From Saprospiraceae bacterium (GTDB taxonomy: Bacteria > Bacteroidota > Bacteroidia > Chitinophagales > Saprospiraceae): 55,498 nt of DNA. A model generated the notes under the pieces. The model ran no database searches, had not been told where the DNA came from, and saw only the letters and a list, made by a program, of their open reading frames with translations. Position 1 is the stretch's first letter. Every line of letters begins with the position of its first letter. Shown piece by piece: positions 1-8,776 of the stretch. A program made the translations under genes and the position numbers. Where the stretch lies: the NCBI GenBank assembly GCA_026993525.1, contig JALWSS010000121.1, positions 1-55,498 on the forward strand. Direction: 5' to 3'.

Positions 1-431
1 ATTTCAACACCTCTCACTCCGTCGTTGCAAGTGTTGAGCGAAGCGGCACTTGCAACCTACCTTACCTTTGGACGGCAGGTGACATCTCGCCATGCTCGAC
101 TTAACACTTGCCGGAACGGAGCCTGTCCGGCTGGCGCCAGGCCAGACGGGGAACCGAGGATTTGACCAAAACATCCTCTACCCTTTTATACATTTCAACA
201 TTTCAACAATTTCAACACCTCTCACTCCGTCGTTGCAAGTGTTGAGCGAAGCGGCACTTGCAACCTATCTTACCTTTGGACGGCAGGTGACGTCTCGCCA
301 TGCTCGACTTAACACTTGCCGGAACGGAGCCTGTCCGGCTGGCGCCAGGCCAGACGGGGAACCGAGGATTTGACCAAAACATCCTCTACCCTTTTAAACA
401 TTTCAACATTTCAACAATTTCAACACCTCTC
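1..431. repeat. 208-bp tandem repeat, two copies plus a partial third
   Basis: Bases 1-208 are repeated almost perfectly at 209-416, and a third copy breaks off after about 15 bases (417-431), just past the selD stop codon. Each copy carries a perfect 10-bp inverted repeat, GTTGCAAGTG / CACTTGCAAC, around a 13-base loop (24-56 and 232-264), and a GC-rich part with short palindromes such as CTGGCGCCAG. The copies end in an A/T-rich tract with repeated 'tttcaaca'. I see no coding signal. The repeat may continue to the left of the window. Confidence 0.9.
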
Positions 432-1485
432 AAACCACCTCAATCAGCTTTTCGCCTCTGGCTTTCATCTTGCCGATCGGCTCCAGGTTCAAGCCAGCTT
501 TTTGCGTTACCGAAAGGAAATCCTGCACCTGGCTGGGATCCACGCCCACCAGCAGGCCGCCGCTCGTTTGCGGATCGCACAGGATGTATTTCTGCTCTTC
601 GGAAATGCTGCCTACCACGTCTCCGTAGCTGCTCCAGTTGCGATGGGTGCCGCCGGGAATGCAGTTTTCAGATAGGTAGTACCTAATAGCCTCATCGTCG
701 AGTAAAGGCACCTTCTCAAAATGTACTACCGCTGTGGTTTCGGAGGCTTCACACATTTCCCGAAGGTGCCCCAGCAGGCCGAAGCCCGTCACGTCGGTCA
801 TGGCGTGAACGCCGTTGAGCCGGGCCAGTTTTTCTCCGATGGCATTGAGTTTCACCATGTTGTCCCGGGCCAGGGTGGCGTGTTCGGGTTTTAGCTTACC
901 CTTTTTCTGTGCCGTCGTCAAAATACCCACGCCGACCGGTTTTGTCAGAAAGAGGAGGTCTCCTTCCCGGGCGCCGCCGTTTTGTTTCAGGTGCCCGATG
1001 TTGACCCTGCCGGTGACGGCCAATCCGAAAATTGGTTCGGGGCTGTCAATGCTGTGGCCACCGGCCAGCGGGATGCCGGCTGCGTCGCAGGCCTTGCGGG
1101 CACCTGCCAGCACATCGCCGGCCACCTCTGGCGGCAGTTGGTTGACGGGCCAACCCAGGATGGCAATGGCGAGGATGGGAGTGCCGCCCATGGCGTACAC
1201 ATCGCTGATGGCGTTCACACTGGCAATGCGACCGAAATCCTCCGGGTCGTCCACGATGGGCATGAAAAAATCCGTGGTAGAGATGATGGCTGTTCCGTCT
1301 CCGAGGTCCAGTACGGCGGCATCGTCCCGTTGGCCGTTTCCGACGAGAAGGCCTTTAAAGAAGGAGGCCTCCCCTGCCCTTTTGAGGATATCGTCGAGCA
1401 CGCCGGGAGCTATTTTGCAGCCACAACCGGCGCCGTGGCTGTATTGGGTTAGTTTCCAGGTTTTTGTTTCAGAGTTCGTGTTCAT
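430..1485 (-). CDS. selD: Selenide, water dikinase (selenophosphate synthase)
   Basis: It makes selenophosphate from selenide and ATP in the cytoplasm. The 351-residue protein matches E. coli SelD along its length. The N-terminal motif HGAGCGCKI carries the catalytic Cys21 and Lys24 (Cys17/Lys20 in E. coli), and [32 protein letters not shown] and CDPQTSGG follow. The active site is Cys, not selenocysteine. I chose the ATG at 1485 over an upstream in-frame TTG at 1491. The start overlaps the end of mnmH by 17 bp, so the two are translationally coupled. With no selA or selB nearby, its likely job here is to supply selenium for tRNA 2-selenouridine. Confidence 0.96.
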   Translation of the reverse strand: MNTNSETKTWKLTQYSHGAGCGCKIAPGVLDDILKRAGEASFFKGLLVGNGQRDDAAVLDLGDGTAIISTTDFFMPIVDDPEDFGRIASVNAISDVYAMGGTPILAIAILGWPVNQLPPEVAGDVLAGARKACDAAGIPLAGGHSIDSPEPIFGLAVTGRVNIGHLKQNGGAREGDLLFLTKPVGVGILTTAQKKGKLKPEHATLARDNMVKLNAIGEKLARLNGVHAMTDVTGFGLLGHLREMCEASETTAVVHFEKVPLLDDEAIRYYLSENCIPGGTHRNWSSYGDVVGSISEEQKYILCDPQTSGGLLVGVDPSQVQDFLSVTQKAGLNLEPIGKMKARGEKLIEVV

Positions 1486-2509
1486 TAGCAAATTGAATCA
1501 GCGCCAGGGCAATTTCCCGGCTGTTAATGGTATCGAAAGCGGGGTGGAATTCCCGGCTGAAATTTCCTTTGGCGGTAGCCATCAGGTAGGCCTTGTCGTA
1601 ATACTTGAGCGCCAGTTCGGTGGCGGTTTTCAGGTCCCCGGTTTCGCAGGCCTCTTTGGCGGCTTTCATGTTTTGAGGCCCCATGCGGCGTTCAATTTTC
1701 CGAAGGGAAGCCAGCAATTGTTCTTTTGGAAAAGAGGCATAGTCATTCATGAGCCGTTCCACCCTGATGTGAAAGGGTACCTCGATGTGGATGAGCGGAC
1801 TGCTTTTCATGTTGTCCCAAAAACCCTGGGGGATGAAGATTTTACCGATGCTCCGGCTTTCGTTTTCCACCCATATCCTTCGGGAAAAATCCATTTGCTT
1901 CAGTTCGGAGAACAGCTCATTTTCAAAATGTTCAACGCTGGGCTGTGGATCCTGCCCCAGTGCACCGAAGGCCGACCCCTTGTGCCTGGCCAGGCCCTCC
2001 AGGTCCAGCACCTGTTCACCTTCGCTTCGCAAATGGTGGAGTATTTCGGTTTTTCCGCTGCCGGTTTTTCCGCCCAGTACCACAATCCTGTAATCCCATT
2101 CTTTGAAAGCACACAGCACAAAATTTCGAAAGGCTTTGTAGCCTCCTTCCAGAACCGACACGTCAAAGCCTGAGTAAGCCAGCAACTGAGCAATGCTCGA
2201 ACTGCGCTGACCGCCGCGCCAGCAATGCACGCCTACTTTATTGCCGGGGGCATATTGCGCGGCCTTTTCGATGTACTCCGTCAGCCTGGGCCCGACTACC
2301 TCGAGCCCCCGTCTGAAAGCATTCTCTTTGCTCACCTGTTTGTAAAGGGTACCGATTTCAGCCCGCTCTTCGTTGCTGAAAAGCGGCATGTTTCTGGCAC
2401 CGGGGATGTGTCCCTGAGCAAATTCGGCAGGCGTTCTCACATCGAGGATCACCCGGCCATCTGCTTCATCGAGGAAGTCCATCACACCGACCTTTTGTAC
2501 AGGCTCCAT
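1469..2509 (-). CDS. mnmH: tRNA 2-selenouridine synthase
   Basis: MnmH/SelU replaces sulfur with selenium at the wobble 2-thiouridine of certain tRNAs, using selenophosphate from SelD. The 346-residue protein has the expected two parts. An N-terminal rhodanese domain (about 5-130) holds the catalytic Cys96 in [11 protein letters not shown]-loop region follows with [10 protein letters not shown] at 146-155. Length and motifs match the family. It is the first gene of a two-gene operon with selD, and the ATG at 2509 has no competing upstream start. The 233 bases between it and the divergent permease gene hold its promoter; I see no clear motif there. Confidence 0.95.
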   Translation of the reverse strand: MEPVQKVGVMDFLDEADGRVILDVRTPAEFAQGHIPGARNMPLFSNEERAEIGTLYKQVSKENAFRRGLEVVGPRLTEYIEKAAQYAPGNKVGVHCWRGGQRSSSIAQLLAYSGFDVSVLEGGYKAFRNFVLCAFKEWDYRIVVLGGKTGSGKTEILHHLRSEGEQVLDLEGLARHKGSAFGALGQDPQPSVEHFENELFSELKQMDFSRRIWVENESRSIGKIFIPQGFWDNMKSSPLIHIEVPFHIRVERLMNDYASFPKEQLLASLRKIERRMGPQNMKAAKEACETGDLKTATELALKYYDKAYLMATAKGNFSREFHPAFDTINSREIALALIQFANEHEL

Positions 2510-2742
2510 TATTTGAGTGGTTCAGAAAAGTTTAGCGGACAGGTTCCGAAAAGCGCTGCGAAATTAGGAAAATAGCACCTGGAACACTCCCCTGCCAAGA
2601 GGTATAAGTTCTGCTGTAAAATTTTGCAGAAGAAAAACACGGCTTCATCGAATCATTAAACGTACCTGGGATAGTATTTTGATTTTCGCTGCGCAATTCC
2701 TGTTACCGGAAATCACCATACTGCGCAAATAAATCAACCACC

Positions 2743-4002
2743 ATGCGGGTTATTTTACGAGTCATCAACGAGAGCATCCTTCAGGCCCTTCACCAGCTTA
2801 CCTCCAACAAGTTGCGCACTTTTCTGTCCCTTTTGGGAATCATGATCGGCATTTTCTGTATCGTAGGTGTTCAATCGGCTGTTGATTCCCTGAAGGACAA
2901 CATCATGGGCAGCCTGGAAAAACTGGGCGACGACACCGTGTACATCTCCAAAATGCCCTGGACCGAAGACCCCCACAACAACTGGTGGAAGTACATGCGC
3001 CGCCCCAGCCCCGATTACAATGACTTGCTGGCCATTAAGAAGAAAGTAAAATCCGCATCACTGGCTGATTTTCACCTGTTTATCGGAGCCCGTACGGCAA
3101 AGTATCGCTCCAACAGTGTTGAAAGGGTGTTTACGGTGGCAACAACCTACGATTTTGAAAAGCTGTTCAACGTAGAATTCGAGAAAGGAAGGTATTGGAC
3201 TCCCTCCGAATACCACTATGGCTCCAATAAGATCTTCATTGGCCACAACGTGGCCGAAAAACTTTTCGGCAACCTCGATCCCATCGGGAAAACCGTAAAG
3301 ATGTTTGGCAGGGACATGATCGTCATCGGGGTTTTTGAAAAATCCGGCAAAGACCTCCTCCAGATCATGAATTACGACAACATTGCAGTGGTCAGTTACG
3401 AATATGCCAAGAGTTTCGCCAACGTGAAGAATACCAGCTTCTGGGGTGGTTCTGTGAACGTAAAGGCCAAAGAAGGCGTCAGCGTTGAGCAACTCAAAGA
3501 CGATCTCACAGGGGTTTTGAGGGCAGCCCGAAGACTGAAACCCCTCGAAGAAAACAACTTCGCCCTGAACAACCTCACCATCCTCGCCAATTTGTTTGAA
3601 CAGTTTTTCGGCGTGTTGAACATGGTGGGATGGGCCATCGGGGTTTTCGCCATTCTGGTCGGCATTTTTTCCGTCGCAAATATCATGTTTGTCTCCGTCC
3701 GTGAACGCACCAACATCATTGGCATCAAAAAAGCCCTGGGTGCACGCAGAAGCATCATCCTTTTGGAGTTCCTCATCGAATCCGTCATTCTGTGTATCAT
3801 CGGAGGCTTGTTTGGCCTGGCGCTCGTTTACGGCGTTTTGCAGTTGCTGAGCGCCGCATTGCCTTTCCCCATTTACCTCAGCACCGGCAACATGCTCTTC
3901 GGAATCGGGCTTTCTGTTGCCGTCGGTGTTATTTCAGGGCTTATTCCCGCCATGCAGGCCTCCCAACTCGACCCGGTAGAAGCCATCCGGTTTGGCGGCT
4001 GA
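2743..4002 (+). CDS. ABC transporter permease, MacB/FtsX type
   Basis: A 419-residue inner-membrane protein with the MacB layout. One transmembrane segment lies near the N-terminus (about 24-45, in LRTFLSLLGIMIGIFCIVGV). A large periplasmic MacB_PCD domain follows (about 50-280), then three transmembrane segments (about 290-315, 340-365, 375-400). The region around RTNIIGIKKALGARR and the C-terminal LDPVEAIRFG are typical of the FtsX-like permease domain. Such permeases work with a LolD/MacB-type ATPase in efflux, lipoprotein handling or signalling; no ATPase gene is adjacent, so the substrate is unknown. It stands alone, followed by a strong terminator. Confidence 0.9.
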   Translation: MRVILRVINESILQALHQLTSNKLRTFLSLLGIMIGIFCIVGVQSAVDSLKDNIMGSLEKLGDDTVYISKMPWTEDPHNNWWKYMRRPSPDYNDLLAIKKKVKSASLADFHLFIGARTAKYRSNSVERVFTVATTYDFEKLFNVEFEKGRYWTPSEYHYGSNKIFIGHNVAEKLFGNLDPIGKTVKMFGRDMIVIGVFEKSGKDLLQIMNYDNIAVVSYEYAKSFANVKNTSFWGGSVNVKAKEGVSVEQLKDDLTGVLRAARRLKPLEENNFALNNLTILANLFEQFFGVLNMVGWAIGVFAILVGIFSVANIMFVSVRERTNIIGIKKALGARRSIILLEFLIESVILCIIGGLFGLALVYGVLQLLSAALPFPIYLSTGNMLFGIGLSVAVGVISGLIPAMQASQLDPVEAIRFGG

Positions 4003-4050
4003 TGATGACTTTGCTGAAGCAAATCACAATTCCTATTAAAAGATATTGGT

Positions 4051-4086
4051 AAAAAAAAGCACTTCCTGATCAGGAGGTGCTTTTTT
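4051..4086 (+). terminator. Rho-independent terminator after the permease gene
   Basis: GCACTTCCTG and CAGGAGGTGC pair (one G-T) as a compact hairpin at 4059-4080. It is flanked by eight A on the left and six T on the right, so it could work in both directions. It sits 49 bases past the permease stop. The rest of 4087-4309 has no gene I can support. Confidence 0.85.
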
Positions 4087-4309
4087 GCACGTCACATTGC
4101 GATGGGTGGAAAAGCAGTGTTATCGCTGTTTTAAATCACCCTTCTCCTGAATCAATGCCTTTGGCTCAGATTTTGGCTTCGCCTGATTACCTGCCCACAA
4201 TTACTTCCCTCCCAACGAAACATCCATGGAATCCAATTGCAAACACAGCTCAGGCTATCAATGTGTCAATGCACTTTTCCTGGCGATTCACTCACTCAAA
4301 ACACTTACT

Positions 4310-4900
4310 ATGAAACATCTCACACTCCTTCTGTTGTGCTCGATTCTGACGATTTCCTCCTCCTTAATGGCCCAAGACCGCACTACCCAATTCGGGCAAT
4401 TCGCTTTCAGTGCCGGCATCGGCACCGTTCCGACCTACGTTGCCGGCGATGCCAAAACACATGTACCGGCCATCAGCCTGCGCGCAGGAGTGATCGTAGG
4501 TAAGCGATTTACCTTCAGCACATTTTTGGGATATACAGATATCACATCCGCTCCCAGAGAATTCCTGGATGGATACACCACCGTGGTCAACAACAGAACC
4601 TTCATGTTCGGTTTGCGCACTGAGATGCACAAAGAAATCACGGAGAAAGTGGATTTCTACGGAGGACTTACTTTTGGCTTTGCCAACTCCAACCGCACAG
4701 AGAAAGATGCAGCGACCGGAGTTCCCATGGAGCGCGATGCAGAAGGACCCACCCCGTACAATCCAAATGCGCCCAACAACAGTTTTCTTTATTCGGGATA
4801 TGTCGGAACCACCTATTACTTCAGCAACAAATTCGGTGCTTATGCCGAAGCAGGCTATGGCATCTCTCTGATCAGCATTGGCGTGACGATGAAGATGTAA
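4310..4900 (+). CDS. Small outer-membrane beta-barrel protein
   Basis: The ATG at 4310 gives a 196-residue protein with a clean Sec signal peptide (KHLTLLLLCSILTISSSLMA, cut before Q). The in-frame extension to 4226 was rejected because it would bury that signal. The mature part shows alternating hydrophobic/polar strands rich in aromatic and Gly residues (for example FGAYAEAGYGISLISIGV), as in OmpA/OmpW-like eight-stranded barrels. No specific family is recognised. It is monocistronic, with a terminator hairpin immediately after it. Confidence 0.7.
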   Translation: MKHLTLLLLCSILTISSSLMAQDRTTQFGQFAFSAGIGTVPTYVAGDAKTHVPAISLRAGVIVGKRFTFSTFLGYTDITSAPREFLDGYTTVVNNRTFMFGLRTEMHKEITEKVDFYGGLTFGFANSNRTEKDAATGVPMERDAEGPTPYNPNAPNNSFLYSGYVGTTYYFSNKFGAYAEAGYGISLISIGVTMKM

Positions 4901-4925
4901 CCAAATCAAATCAATCATAACATTT

Positions 4926-4967
4926 CGCAAAAGGCTGCCGGTGCGTTTGCACCGGGGCCTTTTGCGC
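4926..4967 (+). terminator. Long hairpin terminator between the barrel gene and kdsA
   Basis: CGCAAAAGGC-tg-CCGGTGC pairs with GCACCGG-gg-CCTTTTGCG around a short loop, giving a long GC-rich stem with one internal mismatch pair. The flanking A and T runs are part of the stem, as in many bidirectional terminators. It ends about 45 bases before the kdsA start. Confidence 0.7.
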
Positions 4968-5010
4968 GTTGGGTGCACAAGCTACTTTTGCGACGAAAAA
5001 AAAACACGGT

Positions 5011-5832
5011 ATGCAAAAAACCTCCATTCTGAAATCACCGGGTCCCAAAGAACCTGACTCCTTCCTCCTCATCGCCGGACCCTGTGTGGTGGAGAGCCGG
5101 GACATGACCCTCGGTATAGCAGAAAAACTGGCTGCCCTTTCGTCGAAACTCCACCTCCCGTTGGTTTTCAAAGCCTCTTACCGCAAAGCAAACCGCTCCA
5201 GCCTGGGTTCCTTTACCGGCATTGGCGATGAAAAAGCCCTCCGCATTCTCGAAGAGATAAAAACACAGTTCAACCTGCCCCTCACCACCGACATCCACAA
5301 AGACGAAGAAGCAGCCATGGCCGCCGAAGTGGTTGACATCCTGCAAATACCGGCATTCCTCTGCCGGCAAACCTCTCTGCTCATCGCTGCCGCAAAAACC
5401 GGTAAAACCGTCAACATCAAAAAGGGCCAGTTTGCCGGGCCCGAAGCCATGAAACATGCTGTGGATAAAATCCGGAAGTCCGGAAATGAAAACGTGATGC
5501 TGACGGAAAGGGGAACTACCTTCGGTTATCATGATCTGGTCGTTGATTTCCGGAGCGTGCCCATCATGCAGGCATTTGACGTGCCGGTCATCGTGGATTG
5601 CACCCATGCCCTTCAACAACCCAATCAGGCCCGGGGCGTTACCGGCGGCCAGCCGCGCTTCGTTGACACCCTTGCCGCTGCCGCCATAGCCTCCGGTGCT
5701 GACGGCATCTTCCTCGAAACCCACCCCGAGCCTGCGAATGCGCTCAGCGACGGGGCCAACATGCTGCCCCTTCATCAGCTCGAAAACCTGTTGGTGAAAC
5801 TTGTTCGCATCAGGGCAGCCATTGTCGGCTGA
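5011..5832 (+). CDS. kdsA: 3-deoxy-D-manno-octulosonate 8-phosphate synthase
   Basis: It condenses phosphoenolpyruvate with arabinose 5-phosphate to Kdo-8-phosphate for lipopolysaccharide, in the cytoplasm. The 273-residue protein has KASYRKANRSS, DIHKDEEA, IPAFLCRQT, NIKKGQF and ERGTTFGYHDLVVD. The start at 5011 is preferred to an in-frame start at 4969, which lies inside or next to the terminator hairpin. Cys25 (IAGPC), His199 (DCTH), Glu236 (FLETHP) and Asp247 (LSDGAN) match the four metal ligands of the metal-dependent class, represented by Aquifex KdsA, rather than the metal-free E. coli class. Confidence 0.95.
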   Translation: MQKTSILKSPGPKEPDSFLLIAGPCVVESRDMTLGIAEKLAALSSKLHLPLVFKASYRKANRSSLGSFTGIGDEKALRILEEIKTQFNLPLTTDIHKDEEAAMAAEVVDILQIPAFLCRQTSLLIAAAKTGKTVNIKKGQFAGPEAMKHAVDKIRKSGNENVMLTERGTTFGYHDLVVDFRSVPIMQAFDVPVIVDCTHALQQPNQARGVTGGQPRFVDTLAAAAIASGADGIFLETHPEPANALSDGANMLPLHQLENLLVKLVRIRAAIVG

Positions 5833-6114
5833 TTGCCATTTGTCCATTCCGCTTAAACCACTACCCAACCCGGGTGTCAGAGCTGCCGTACAATTCAGTG
5901 AGTGGTGCCCCGATCCGAAAGAAAATCAGGCAATAACTTGACTGGCAAACATAATTCGCCTATTTTGTGTTATCCTGACAGATGTAAAAAAAGTTCATTG
6001 ATGACGAGCACCATGAACGAGCCAGGTTTCTGAACAGAATTTGGCTCATTTGAACACTACGCACTTGCCCCCTTGCGATCTTTAACCGGTTCATCCAATG
6101 AAAAACCCTTCGTT
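5833..6114 (+). promoter_or_regulatory. Intergenic region with a possible Bacteroidota promoter
   Basis: No gene is visible in these 282 bases. A TTG at 5938-5940 and TATTTTG at 5961-5967 have roughly the spacing of the Bacteroidota -33/-7 promoter (TTTG / TAnnTTTG). If real, the next gene would have a leader of about 145 bases. This is a weak, pattern-only call. Confidence 0.3.
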
Positions 6115-6555
6115 ATGAAAATCAATCTCGCATTCTTCGCCCTCGCCCTGCTCGGCATCACTACCTCTGCTCTTGCTCAGGGAACTGAGAAAACCCTCGT
6201 CAAATCCTTCCGACTGGACGACATCTCACAAGTCAGTTTTGGGGTCAATGCCAATGTTGAAGTGAAGCATTGGAACGAACCACACCTCCGCATCCTGATC
6301 ACCATCAAGCTGGAAAACGGCAACGAATACCTGCTTAAAAGCCTGGTAGCCAACGGACGTTACAACTTGAAAGGAACCGTTGAAAACGGAATTTTTTCGA
6401 TCTTCGCACCGGCGCTCACAAAAGAAATCAAGTTTAAAGACGGTCAGAAACTTCATGAGGTAATATCTTTTGAAGTGTACATTCCTGAAAGTGTGGAAGT
6501 TCAAATCGAAGAATTGGCATACGAATCGATAGGTGATAGTTTGGGATCCCATTAA
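6115..6555 (+). CDS. Small secreted protein of unknown function (first of a pair)
   Basis: 146 residues from the ATG at 6115, with a Sec signal peptide (KINLAFFALALLGITTSALA, cut before Q). The mature part is short and beta-rich: 'EKTLVKSFRLDDISQVSFGV', then 'VEVKHWNEPHLRI' and a C-terminal half with 'FEVYIPESVEVQIE'. This recalls the auto-adhesin-like (GIN/DUF4097) repeats common in Bacteroidota, but it is too short for a firm call. The next gene has the same plan, so the two are probably diverged duplicates. Function unknown, probably periplasmic. Confidence 0.6.
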   Translation: MKINLAFFALALLGITTSALAQGTEKTLVKSFRLDDISQVSFGVNANVEVKHWNEPHLRILITIKLENGNEYLLKSLVANGRYNLKGTVENGIFSIFAPALTKEIKFKDGQKLHEVISFEVYIPESVEVQIEELAYESIGDSLGSH

Positions 6556-6594
6556 AGCCGGTTTTTCCGGAAACACAAAAACACTGTCAACCCA

Positions 6595-7029
6595 ATGAAA
6601 CATATCCTTGCAACCTCGCTTGTGGCCATTTTCTTTTGCGCATCAGCCTATGGCCAGGTAGAAAAAACCATTCACCAAACCTTTGAACTGAACAAGGTAT
6701 CATCCGTGAAACTGGAGATTCCCGGTGAATACGAAATCATACCCTGGGCCAGCTCTTCCATTCTGACAGAAACCCACATCCAGCTCTTCCAGGCATCCCC
6801 TGCCATTCTCAAACACTTCGTAGAAGAAGCCGGGCGCTACAACTACACCCTGGAAATACAAGGGGAAACCGCCGTCTTAAAAGCGGAAGACATGAAGCGG
6901 GAACCCATCAAAATCAGGGGTGTAACCCTTACCGAGGTTGTGGTTCAGAAAATTTACCTGCCTGACAATTACGTCGCCACAGCCTCTGCCGACCAGGAAA
7001 GCTTGTTGATCAAGCGTTCAGAAGATTAA
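6595..7029 (+). CDS. Small secreted protein of unknown function (second of a pair)
   Basis: 144 residues with a signal peptide (KHILATSLVAIFFCASAYG, cut before Q). The pattern follows the preceding gene: 'VEKTIHQTFELNKVSSVKLE', 'YEIIPWASSSILTETHIQL', and a C-terminal 'VVVQKIYLPDNYVATAS'. Both proteins keep an N-terminal EKT-x-(3)-F-L-(3)-V block and a late I-Y-(I/L)-P block, which supports a tandem duplication. It is 39 bases downstream of its partner and probably cotranscribed. Function unknown. Confidence 0.6.
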   Translation: MKHILATSLVAIFFCASAYGQVEKTIHQTFELNKVSSVKLEIPGEYEIIPWASSSILTETHIQLFQASPAILKHFVEEAGRYNYTLEIQGETAVLKAEDMKREPIKIRGVTLTEVVVQKIYLPDNYVATASADQESLLIKRSED

Positions 7030-7106
7030 ATGACTTTTTTCTCTCAATTCTGTTTTCTTTTGCCCTTCCGGGAAATGACACCCAGAGAAGCCTTTATCCT
7101 GTTGGA

Positions 7107-8678
7107 ATGCAAAAGACCATTGAACTCACACTGTTGCCGCATGAACTGGAAAACTCCAGACTGATCAGAAAAAGGGCCATTGCCAGGGCGCAGGCCAGCG
7201 AACAGGACGTGACAATGGTAAAAGTGGTGAAACGCTCGCTGGATGCCAGGGGCCCAAGGCCGGTTTTCCGACTCAAGGTTGAAGTTTATGAGAGGGAAGC
7301 CCCTGCCCCCGAGCCGGTATTCCTGGATGGTTTGAAAGATGCAAGCCGAAAACCTGCTGTGATCATCGTTGGTGCCGGGCCGGCGGGTTACTTCGCCGCT
7401 CTGGAGCTGATAGAGCTGGGGTATAAACCCATCGTTCTGGACAGGGGAAAAGATGTGAGGCAAAGAAGAAGAGACCTGCGAGCCATCCAGCAGTTCGGCA
7501 GGGTGGACCCAAATTCCAACTATTGTTTCGGCGAAGGTGGTGCCGGTACCTATTCCGACGGAAAACTCTATACCCGCTCCCACAAAAGAGGCCATATCTA
7601 CAAAGCCATGAAACTCCTCGTGGAGCACGGCGCCAAATCAGACATTCTGGTGGATACCCACCCGCACATTGGTTCCAACAAATTGCCACAAATCGTTGCC
7701 AACATCCGGCAAACCATTCTGGAACACGGCGGAGAGGTGCATTTCAACTCCAGGGTTACCGACTTCATTTTGCGGAACGAAGTAATGGAAGGCGTCATCG
7801 CAAACGACAAACTGGAGTTCAGGGCCAAAGCCGTGATCCTGGCAACCGGACATTCGGCACGGGACATTTACCGGCTCCTGCACAGAAGGCACATCGTCAT
7901 CCAGCCAAAACCCTTTGCCCTTGGCGTCAGGATTGAACACCCGCAGCCGCTGATTGACAGCATCCAGTACGGCGTTGAAAAAAGGGGCATGCACCTGCCG
8001 GCATCCTCTTACCGGTTGGCCTGCCAGGTAAACGATCGCGGGGTGTTCTCTTTTTGCATGTGCCCCGGGGGGCTGGTCGTACCGGCGGCCACCAGCCCGG
8101 GTGAAATTGTCGTAAACGGCATGTCCATGTCTCGCCGTGACAGCCCCTTTGCCAACTCCGGCACAGTGGTACAGGTTGAATTGGAAGACCTTCACGAATA
8201 CGATGCACACGGCGTTTTCAAAGCCATGATTTTCCAGAAGGAAGTAGAACAAAACCTGTTTAAATACGGTGATGGCAGCCAAAAAGCACCCGCCGTGCGA
8301 TTGACAGATTTCGTGAAGGGCAAGGTCTCCACTACCCTGCCCCCTTCCTCTTACATTCCGGGGTTGTACCCGGCACCATTGCATGAGCTTCTGCCCGGCT
8401 GGATTTATGACCCTCTGAAAAAAGCGGTTCGTGTCTTCGGAAAAAAAATGCCGGGATATTTCAGCGAAGAAGTCAACGTCATTGCGACGGAAAGCCGCAC
8501 CAGCGCACCGGTCAGAATTCCACGAAACAAGGCAACGTACATGCACATCAGCACCCCCGGGCTCTTTCCTGCCGGAGAAGGCGCCGGATATGCCGGGGGT
8601 ATCATATCAGCTGCAATGGACGGCCAGAACGTGGCCCGGGCTGTGGCGCAATACATGGAATCAAGAGTGCCCGGATAA
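7107..8678 (+). CDS. FAD-dependent dehydrogenase, COG2509 type
   Basis: 523 residues. An N-terminal region of about 80 residues, typical of this family, precedes a Rossmann FAD-binding motif, IIVGAGPAGYFAA, with GAGPAG at 89-94. GEGGAGTYSDGKLYTR follows, and the C-terminus has the second FAD contact FPAGEGAGYAGGIISAA. These match the widespread but uncharacterised flavoprotein family COG2509. The substrate is not known. It is cytoplasmic, with no signal peptide. It stands alone, with 77 bases before it and 98 after. Confidence 0.85.
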   Translation: MQKTIELTLLPHELENSRLIRKRAIARAQASEQDVTMVKVVKRSLDARGPRPVFRLKVEVYEREAPAPEPVFLDGLKDASRKPAVIIVGAGPAGYFAALELIELGYKPIVLDRGKDVRQRRRDLRAIQQFGRVDPNSNYCFGEGGAGTYSDGKLYTRSHKRGHIYKAMKLLVEHGAKSDILVDTHPHIGSNKLPQIVANIRQTILEHGGEVHFNSRVTDFILRNEVMEGVIANDKLEFRAKAVILATGHSARDIYRLLHRRHIVIQPKPFALGVRIEHPQPLIDSIQYGVEKRGMHLPASSYRLACQVNDRGVFSFCMCPGGLVVPAATSPGEIVVNGMSMSRRDSPFANSGTVVQVELEDLHEYDAHGVFKAMIFQKEVEQNLFKYGDGSQKAPAVRLTDFVKGKVSTTLPPSSYIPGLYPAPLHELLPGWIYDPLKKAVRVFGKKMPGYFSEEVNVIATESRTSAPVRIPRNKATYMHISTPGLFPAGEGAGYAGGIISAAMDGQNVARAVAQYMESRVPG

Positions 8679-8776
8679 GGGCTCAATTTGTCATCACATC
8701 GCAAAGTAAGTTGAAGCATTTTGGCCGATCGTCGAAAGAATTGCAAATTCGCAGGTGAGACGAAATTCGATCCGCT

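Noticed and set aside
92-686. Two short similar open frames in the 208-bp repeat
   Set aside because: They are the same repeat read twice, have no start context or conserved product, and the second runs into the antisense of selD.
430-1485. Selenocysteine in SelD
   Set aside because: The active-site codon is an ordinary Cys codon and there is no in-frame TGA in the conserved motif.
815-2173. 452-residue open frame on the plus strand across selD and mnmH
   Set aside because: It is antisense to two clearly conserved genes and has no recognisable domain; a composition effect.
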